Shown: piece after piece, positions 59,101 through 64,000 of the stretch
How the letters are laid out: every line of letters starts with the position of its first letter
Numbering within the stretch: the first letter of the stretch is position 1
Assembly (NCBI RefSeq): GCF_000002075.1
Contig: NW_004797291.1
Span: 1,822,813 to 1,886,812, forward strand
From: Aplysia californica
Lineage: Eukaryota; Mollusca; Gastropoda; Aplysiida; Aplysiidae
Direction of reading: 5' to 3'
Length of the DNA stretch: 64,000 bases
The notes under the pieces: model-generated
What the model saw: only the letters and a program-made list of their open reading frames with translations
Told to the model about the DNA's origin: nothing
The model's database searches: none
Position numbers and translations under genes: made by a program

Positions 59101-62100
59101 TCTAGGCCTACCATGCCTCTCATTTCTCTGATGCAGGGATTGAGAGTTCACAATGCAGTGATGGAAGGAGCGAATGTGTGGCGTGCGCAAGCAGACACAA
59201 GGCACCACAGGGTGTGGTGGGGTGGGAGACAACACAGCGGGCAAGTTAGCCTAGAGCCCTTTCTTTCTGATAGCCAACGCCGAGCTGTCAACATAGCTAG
59301 CGCTAGAGAAAGCAACCTAATTCGATTTTTGATCAAGTAAGACCAAGAGGTCATGTTGAACAAAATCATCATCTGGTGAGATTACAAAAAGAAAAACAGA
59401 ACACCAAACTCAAAGATTAGGCCTACTTTATTATTTCCCTTGAATTTATTACTGGATCCCTTAAACTTATGACGAGAGTCCTGGTGCAACGCACTGTTCG
59501 CACCTGTCCCCTCCCTCTCGTTATAACAGGATTCCACTGTACTTTTCTTTTCGTGTGTTCCTTGGAAATTTTACATTCATCCTGCTGCCTTCAAATATGC
59601 ATTGCTACTTGACTCAGTACTCAACAACCTCTAAACCCACCCACCCCCACACCACCCTCATTTTTTAAAAATTATTTATTTAATAAATAGAGTTCTGAGG
59701 TACCCATGAGTGAATATCAACTTTATCCAAAATTTCTATACCAATGCTGTCTCATCACCAGATACCATCCAAGCAAGGAACTTGCAGCACATTGTGATAG
59801 ATGAGTCAGACACGCTGCTGGATGACTCCTTCATGGCAGATCTGAATGAAATATTCAGCCGCCTTCAGGTAGTTTTCTAACAAACAGCTCAAAGTGGGTG
59901 CTGAATAGCTTTTCACTGCTACAATGACGTAGTTCTCGTCTGGTCTTTGAACTTATTCATGAATCTGGACTTGTACCCACCACTGAGAACATGTCTTTTC
60001 TTTTTTCAGTTGGGTTGAGCTCTTTCTGCAAGGGTTTGTGGTGTAGTTGTAGTGGTTATGCTTTTCACCATAGCACATGGAAGACATGAATTTAATTCCT
60101 AAAGGTGAAAGTTAGTTTGCCCAGTATCTCCATCTGTCTGCTGAGATGCATCACTCTCAACCAGAGTTGGCCTTGACCCAGACAGACAGGTGGAAGCAGC
60201 CTGTCCCTTAAATGACCTAAATTGTGTTGATTAGGGCTTAAAGTATATACAAGTACAATAACGTATGTGAGCTGCTTCATACTTTAATAGTGCCGTTGAT
60301 ATAATCTCCGCTCAAACTCAGGCCTACACACATGCGCGCACACACATACGCACACATGCTACTGTTTTATTATCTACCAAACATGGGGTTGCAGCCAGTT
60401 AGTGAATTTTGCAATATTTGATATTAAAACGCTGTCATTGTCGTAAAAAATTGACTGAGAGGTAAAAGAATGGGACCAGATACAAAAATTCTCCAGATAC
60501 ATTTAGGCATTTTGTATGAAATAGATAAATTTGGCATACGCAGTGCTTCCAATCTTCTGTATTTTTACGGAAATCTGTACTTTCTGGCAATTCTGTACTT
60601 GCTTCCCCATCATTATCAACTCCATCCGTGAAAAAGTGCGATGTTAAAAGTAGGGCTACCGAAATTCCAGGGGCAAAGGATCCATACTCACCATTGTATC
60701 ATCTTGTATAAGTTACAGGTTTTAGAATTTATTATATGTCTCTGCATATCGCACCTTGGTGCAGGCCTTGTGTGGAATGGGGATCCGCCGTACCTTGTAA
60801 GCCTAAAGTGTTTGCGTTTCTTTGAATGGGTGATAGTGAGAGTAAATTATTACTATATTTTAGCTTTCTGTTCAAGATTGGCAGATTTTCAGTGTCACTG
60901 CATCTTGCCCTCCTCAGTTCTTACAACTCTCACACTGATAGGTCTACCTGAGACATTCAAGTTATTACTCTACTTTGAGTTTGAACAATAATCTTGATGA
61001 AAAAAATAGGTGTCATGGGTTGTTGGTATTCTCCTTTCATGGGTGGTTAGCGGGTGCTCTGGTGTGGTTTGGTCTTTCTTTCAAATCAAACAACTCATCC
61101 CTATCTTTCTGCCTCCTTTTCTGTGTTTGTTACTCTCTTGTAACAGTAACACCTCTAATCTTCGACACTTATATGACCTAATTGTGTAGCAAATCAAGTG
61201 CCGTATAATAAGGCTTATTAAAACAAAGTTCTTTTCACACTTGCAGATCATGCCAGCTGAGCAGGTCGCGGAGGACAGCTCTATCCTGCTGGGCACTCAG
61301 CTTGTGCTGGTCAGTGCCACCATGCCCAGGAATGTGGGTCAGGTGCTGGGGTCTATTGTACCAGTAAGTGATCTTTATCTTTGCAGTTTTTGTTTTTTCT
61401 TGCAACAGGACTCGGGAGTCAAAGGTTCTGTTCTTCTTTTCTTTTTTTTTTAAAGCTTTTCTGTCAGTTTACTTCTCTTTGTTTCTGCCACTGGCACATC
61501 TCCCTCCCCCCTCCATCTTTCTCTCCTTCCCTTCCTTTGTCTCTCGGCTGAGTCTCTGCGCACGCAATTGCATGCACAGAAATTCAAATTTTACTATACG
61601 CACACAATTATTGTGTGCAAGGTGTCATAGTTTGCCATAAGCATGCAACTGTTTAGACACGTTGAGTTGAGTCTTTAAGCACAGTGTCAGGTTGAGACTG
61701 TCATACCGAACCAGAAAAAGTGACATTGAATCTATAAGAAAGGCTACTATTGAGTGATGTGAAGGAAAGCCACCCAGAGTTATACTCCATTATGTTTCTA
61801 TGCAACCTCGCGTTTTTCTGAGGCAGTTTTCAACTGAAAGTCTGAGAAATCCAAAAATTCTGAAAATTAAAAGAACAGTTGTACAGGCTGTAATGTAGAG
61901 ATTTCTGAACTATCTCAAGAATAAGGTACAGGAGGGAAGACTCAGATTATTTATAAATTCTTATCCTCTCGTCTAAGCATGTTTAGGCGCACGACAGAAA
62001 AGGGGAAACATAATTCTGAGGGGCAAACTTAAAGAAGAGGGAATCTCGGGCATTGCAAAGTAGGATACCTTGCGTGCGCCTAGCAAAAAATGTGTTAAAT

Positions 62101-63298
62101 TGGTGGAATACACTCCCCCGTCTCTCTGTCTTTATCACACTTTGCCTTTCCTTATGTTCTGTTTTCATCAGTTTTTTATCTAATTTGGTGTACTTGCTGA
62201 GACTCGAGTACAATTTTCACGTCTTGGGCTTCTTGTAATCTTAAAATCTTGAGTAGCTTTTAAGACAAATACAGTGGAACTCGGATTCAACGAGCTCGGA
62301 TTCTACAAAAACTCGGATTTAACAAGAGGAGATAGATTCCCCGTTTTTTTTTTTCTTCTTTAAAATCAATGAAAAATAACCCGGATTCAAAGAGCACATA
62401 AATCAGCGAGTTTGGATTCAACGAGGTCGCTTCCAGGGTGAACAGCCCCCGCAGACGTGGCTTCACTTATTTTTCTCCCTGAACGAACTTTATCTATTCC
62501 TGGAAACCATCCATTGCGCCTGCATCATGAACTATTATTCACTTAGCCGATTACATGCGTCCAATCAGCGGCCTTCTTTCACACCAACACATACGTTGTT
62601 GGCACGCACACGTGTCTACTCTGGCGTGTGTCGGGGTCGGAAAGAGCGGCTTGCACACGTGTGACGGGGGGGGGGGGGGGGGGGGGCACCAGCGGTCCGG
62701 GCGTTGAACGTTACTGAGATTCAAACGCGTCACAGTCTCCCCCCCTTCGCACTGATCATTATTACAATGATAAGCTAGTCTTGACATAGATTACGTAATG
62801 AATTGTGCGCTGGTCTGTGGAATCAAACTTTGCCCTACGCTAGGCTAGGCTAGGCTCTACACAGCAACACAACTTTTTGGTAAATAATCGAGATGACACA
62901 GGCGTGCATTTGAACAAATCGGTCTTTTTTTTACACAGCTCATACTATGCAGGTATTTCAGGCACCACTTGTTACTTCTCTTTATACATTACTTGTTCAG
63001 TGCCTGTAATTATCTACACAAAACCTCATGTTTGCTATAACGAACACTCGGATTCAAAGAGATTTTAGGTCAGGCCCGGCGACCTCGTTAAATCTGAGTT
63101 CCACTGTATGGTGACCTCACCACTGTGGACAGATACTGATCTCAAGCACTACCAGACTATTTTTGGTACTATTTTTTTTACTTTGGATTCTTTTGTTCCA
63201 GGTCGATGCCATGCACAAAATAACAACAGAAGCACTTCATCACATTATGCCTCATGTGCCCCAGAAGTTCATTAGGATAAATCCTGATAGCAAACCAG
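50023..63298 (+). CDS. DDX28: DEAD-box RNA helicase, DDX28-like, 5' part
   Basis: Ten phase-consistent exons (50023-50121, 52021-52290, 53680-53793, 55273-55330, 55846-55994, 56571-56642, 57982-58063, 59762-59868, 61247-61363, 63202-63298) give 388 codons; the gene continues past the window. ATG 50023 follows an in-frame TGA in the same exon. The Cys/Arg-rich start (VSFWCCHRLLMCRLFSNY) could be a mitochondrial presequence. In order: GPLLISCKR and SGWKNSKR blocks resembling human DDX28; Q motif ending Gln161; motif I AAETGSGKT (Lys184); Ia PNREL (222-225 core); Ib TSPGT; motif II DESD (295-298, the family norm is DEAD); motif III SAT (340-342); then HHIMPHVPQKFIRI, like DDX28 IMPHVKQTFLRL. DDX28 is known as a mitochondrial helicase for large-ribosomal-subunit assembly. 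The second RecA domain is not in view. Confidence 0.92.
50241..50874 (+). mobile_element. TA-flanked element, ACGGCCACC family, copy 3
   Basis: 634 bases with internal deletion relative to copies 1 and 2. Ends CAGTCTAACCTG and GGTTTGACTG, TA flanks. It lies in DDX28-like intron 1, about 120 bases after the first exon. Confidence 0.72.
51228..51425 (-). mobile_element. RTE-like LINE 3' end fragment
   Basis: The reverse complement reads ALQWNPQGTRAGVDHGRHGN, then FARDRKGWKSFVCVLG and a GATGAT end, matching the tail of the larger RTE element at 44390-44580. It is 5'-truncated and carries a stop. Confidence 0.7.
52021..52290 (+). CDS. DDX28: DDX28-like, exon 2
   Basis: Acceptor CATTCCTCAG and donor GAG|GTAAGG. 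90 codons of basic N-terminal extension, including KPKGPLLISCKRKAYNFHQG and VSSGWKNSKRVGDYFTL. A hAT-like insertion starts 12 bases into the intron. Confidence 0.9.
52302..52786 (+). mobile_element. hAT-like short element at a splice donor
   Basis: 485 bases. Ends are CAGGGCCGCGTTACC and, inverted, CAGGGCCGCGTTAAC. An exact 8-base target duplication AGGTTAAT lies at 52294-52301 and 52787-52794. The GC-rich termini contain CCTAGGGCCCCG. The left target copy overlaps positions +4 to +11 of the DDX28-like exon 2 donor. Confidence 0.82.
53680..53793 (+). CDS. DDX28: DDX28-like, exon 3 (Q motif)
   Basis: Acceptor TCTGTTCTAG and donor CAG|GTGACA. It encodes ISFSDLGISEALCSGLEELG through QNPTEIQ, the upstream aromatic and Q motif of DEAD-box helicases. 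Confidence 0.95.
53945..54557 (+). mobile_element. ACGGCCACC family relative split by family B
   Basis: The left part (53945-54020, CAGTCTAAGTCGCCC) and right part (54480-54557, GTGGTCGTAAGAGCAGG, TTCGACTG) are the two ends of one element. A family B element sits between them. It is in DDX28-like intron 3. Confidence 0.55.
54036..54470 (-). mobile_element. Inverted-repeat element, family B
   Basis: Reverse orientation copy (AAAGCGCTCGTCAAAGC at the left, GCGCCTGATTCCAGCGAG at the right). It is nested inside a TA-flanked element (53945-54557) in DDX28-like intron 3. Confidence 0.6.
54627..55158 (+). mobile_element. tRNA-derived SINE, family A, full length
   Basis: 532 bases with an exact 12-base target duplication CAAAGAGTTTGC at 54615-54626 and 55159-55170. 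The head has a pol III A box region (GTGGCCTAGAGGTTAAGGTG) and B box (GGTTCGAATCC). The body is pyrimidine-rich, followed by a conserved TCTTATCGATTTTAGACC-type block (here diverged). The tail is TCATATGACCTTATGCAG, TTGCGAGCGCCGTAAAACAC, then an A-rich end. It lies in DDX28-like intron 3. Confidence 0.88.
55273..55330 (+). CDS. DDX28: DDX28-like, exon 4
   Basis: Acceptor CTTTCATCAG and donor AG|GTGAGA. It encodes RLAIPSLLQGNNVTCAAETG, the first half of motif I; the Gly codon is split. Confidence 0.93.
55624..55772 (+). mobile_element. Short TA-flanked element, relative of 21495-21696
   Basis: 149 bases. Left end CAGTCTGGCACGCAGCGAA, right end TGCTATACTG, TA flanks. The inside ATTCTGGACATG and TTTGAATACAAAG recall the other copy. 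It ends about 75 bases before DDX28-like exon 5. Confidence 0.55.
55846..55994 (+). CDS. DDX28: DDX28-like, exon 5
   Basis: Acceptor CTGCCATCAG and donor ATG|GTAAGT. It completes motif I (GSGKTLAYLLPS) and carries motif Ia (TPNRELCSQVM). Confidence 0.95.
56571..56642 (+). CDS. DDX28: DDX28-like, exon 6
   Basis: Acceptor TTCCTTTTCAG and donor TCG|GTCAGT. It encodes GVAESLTPYADFVPHCSLGS. A TA-flanked element (56663-57552) begins about 20 bases after the donor. Confidence 0.85.
56663..57552 (+). mobile_element. TA-flanked element with CCGCCTAAACGCACG ends
   Basis: 890 bases. Ends are CGGTAGTCTCCGCCTAAAC and, inverted, CAGTAGTCTCCGCCTAAAC. TA on both sides. More copies of GTGCGTTTA lie inside. 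No coding capacity. It starts about 20 bases after the donor of DDX28-like exon 6. Confidence 0.72.
57982..58063 (+). CDS. DDX28: DDX28-like, exon 7 (motif Ib)
   Basis: Acceptor TTTGTCTTCAG and donor A|GTAAGT. It encodes GPTRKRMVAPMDVLVTSPGT and LINLLHR. Confidence 0.92.
58601..58751 (+). mobile_element. ACGGCCACC family relative, short
   Basis: The left end CAGTGGAAACGGTGG with CGACCACCTGTCTAAG and the right end CAATGGGTGGCCATCTTGG are clear. It abuts the next TA-flanked element (58754) almost directly, as if one inserted beside the other at the same TA. Confidence 0.5.
58754..59539 (+). mobile_element. TA-flanked element with TTATAACGAG ends
   Basis: 786 bases. Ends are CAGTGGAGTCCACTTATAAC and, inverted, CAGTGGAATCCTGTTATAAC. 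Further TAACGAG motifs lie inside. TA on both sides. The ends resemble Tigger/pogo termini. No transposase is readable. It is in DDX28-like intron 7. Confidence 0.72.
59762..59868 (+). CDS. DDX28: DDX28-like, exon 8 (motif II)
   Basis: Acceptor GTCTCATCACCAG and donor CAG|GTAGTT. It encodes NLQHIVIDESDTLLDDSF and onward. The Walker B motif reads DESD where most relatives have DEAD; the rest aligns with human DDX28 DEADTLLDESF. Confidence 0.95.
59869..61009. other. DDX28-like intron 8, first part
   Basis: Apart from one diverged SINE (60025-60235) I see nothing that can be named. Confidence 0.4.
60025..60235 (+). mobile_element. tRNA-derived SINE, family C, diverged
   Basis: The plus-strand head GTGGTGTAGTTGTAGTGGTT and CAGTATCTCCATCTGTCTGC, TTGACCCAGACAGACAGG blocks correspond to the inverse of 10181-10338. 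The B box has decayed (GAATTTAATTCC). Confidence 0.5.
61010..61215 (+). mobile_element. LINE-type 3' tail repeat
   Basis: Same family as 8090-8298 and 31716-31900. It has TCTTGTAACAGTAACACC, TCTAATCTTCGACAC, TTATATGACCTAATTG and AAGTGCCGTATAA. It lies in the sense direction just before DDX28-like exon 9. Confidence 0.65.
61247..61363 (+). CDS. DDX28: DDX28-like, exon 9 (motif III)
   Basis: Acceptor CACACTTGCAG and donor CCA|GTAAGT. It encodes LGTQLVLVSATMPRNVGQVL. A repeat tail ends about 33 bases upstream. Confidence 0.95.
61364..62271. other. DDX28-like intron 9, first part
   Basis: Pyrimidine-rich 61430-61560, then sequence with no recognisable feature up to the TA-flanked element. Confidence 0.4.
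62272..63106 (+). mobile_element. TA-flanked element with GGATTCAACGAG ends
   Basis: 835 bases. Ends are CAGTGGAACTCGGATTCAAC and, inverted, CAGTGGAACTCAGATTTAAC. Repeats of CTCGGATT occur near both ends. TA on both sides. It contains a run of 21 G (62666-62686). It lies in DDX28-like intron 9, about 95 bases before exon 10. Confidence 0.72.
62666..62686 (+). repeat. Run of 21 G
   Basis: Uninterrupted G run inside a TA-flanked element. It is able to form a G-quadruplex in principle. Smaller C or G runs are at 14638-14655, 21243-21262, 24154-24170 and 39737-39749. Confidence 0.9.
63202..63298 (+). CDS. DDX28: DDX28-like, exon 10 (last one visible)
   Basis: Acceptor TTTTGTTCCAG and donor AG|GTAAAA. 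It encodes ITTEALHHIMPHVPQKFIRI, the linker into the second RecA domain. Later exons fall beyond 64000. Confidence 0.93.
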
Positions 63299-63305
63299 GT
63301 AAAAT

Positions 63306-63420
63306 GACGTGTCATGACGTGGTGGAATCAATTTTTGGGCATGTGGAGTTATTGTTGTCACCTGAAAGCTTATTCATTTGTCTTGTTTTCAATGGAAAAA
63401 TACCTATCTATCTAAAAGTT
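63306..63420 (+). mobile_element. Family B left-end fragment
   Basis: GTGTCATGACGTGGTGGAAT and the following TGGAGTTATTGTTG and TTGTCTTGTTTTC resemble 47373-47475. It starts 8 bases after the donor of DDX28-like exon 10. Confidence 0.45.
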
Positions 63421-63732
63421 AACCCTTCCAGCCCCAACCGTTTTAGTGCCTCCCTATATTATTACCTTTCGAACCCCGGAATGTGTGTAACGACTCATTA
63501 AGATTTATCAACTTAAGAGAGGGGGTTTGATCTATAACTTAATTCATGTGTTCGTAACACATTATGAATAGAAAGCTAAAGATAGAGCATTGTTTTCAGA
63601 CTTGATACCGCTTCACTCTGTGGCGATTGACGCTGCCTTCAGAAAAAAAGGCATGCTTTCTAAAAAGTGATGTAGTTTCTTTGTGATGAGGTTTAGAATA
63701 GATCATAACATAATGTATAAAGGTAAATGAAC

Positions 63733-64000
63733 GGGGCTCTCGTGGCCTAGAGGTTAAGGTGTTGGCCTCTCATTCAAAGGTCCCGGGTTCGAATCCGGGT
63801 AGCGACCGAAAAATTTTCTGCTCTAAAATTGTCTCCTTTCATCTCCTTTCCTGCTCTCTGGCAATGTTCTGTTGTCTGCTTTCATTCCCACTTTCTGCCC
63901 CAACCCCTTCACCTCCTTTGCCCCCTCCTCTGGGCTCCTGACTCTTTCTGCAGCCTTTCTACTGCTACTCCTTGGCTCCTCCTTACTGTTGTCTTTCTGC
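63733..64000 (+). mobile_element. tRNA-derived SINE, family A, cut by window end
   Basis: GGGGCTCTCGTGGCCTAGAG head and B box as in the 54627 copy, with very few differences over 268 bases. The tail would lie beyond the window. Confidence 0.85.

Overview
This is an intron-rich animal nuclear sequence. It has GT-AG introns, long simple-sequence tracts (GA, GT, CT, ATT, TA), tRNA-derived SINEs, LINE fragments and many short inverted-repeat DNA transposons. Nothing looks bacterial: no operons, no dense coding, no CRISPR. Gene content and repeat style suggest a lophotrochozoan invertebrate, most likely a gastropod mollusc. That assignment is inferred from repeat character, not proven.

Three host genes can be read. 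(1) About 5.9-11.5 kb, plus strand: the 3' part of a coiled-coil protein I cannot name, with five phase-consistent exons and a possible tiny first exon at 2234-2250. (2) 21.1-39.0 kb, minus strand: an acyl-CoA thioesterase of the ACOT/BAAT family, apparently complete, ten coding exons, about 451 residues, catalytic Ser-Asp-His all visible. (3) 50.0 kb to beyond the right edge, plus strand: a DEAD-box RNA helicase most like mitochondrial DDX28. Ten exons are visible, covering the N-terminus and helicase motifs Q to III; the C-terminal RecA domain lies outside the window. Genes 1 and 2 converge and genes 2 and 3 diverge. All phases across the joined exons of genes 2 and 3 are consistent.

The rest is repeats. 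The 11.5-21 kb intergenic stretch holds LINE ends, SINEs and a nested stack: an inverted-repeat element split by a broken Ty3/Gypsy fossil, itself split by a 5'-truncated LINE. The divergent region at 39-50 kb holds an inverted-repeat element, a dead RTE-like LINE (about 41.3-44.6 kb), a 600-bp element with 50-bp inverted ends, and a second nested stack (inverted-repeat element, hAT-like element with internal tandem repeats, SINE). Gene introns carry many TA-flanked elements with CAGT...ACTG ends, and several insertions sit within tens of bases of splice sites.

I found no clearly new protein system. The observations most worth following are: a SINE family whose 3' tail matches LINE 3' ends in the same window; a hAT-like insertion whose target-site duplication lies inside a DDX28 splice donor; related LINE-type tails just upstream of exons in two unrelated genes; and an abundant short-element family built from repeated ACGGCCACC motifs.
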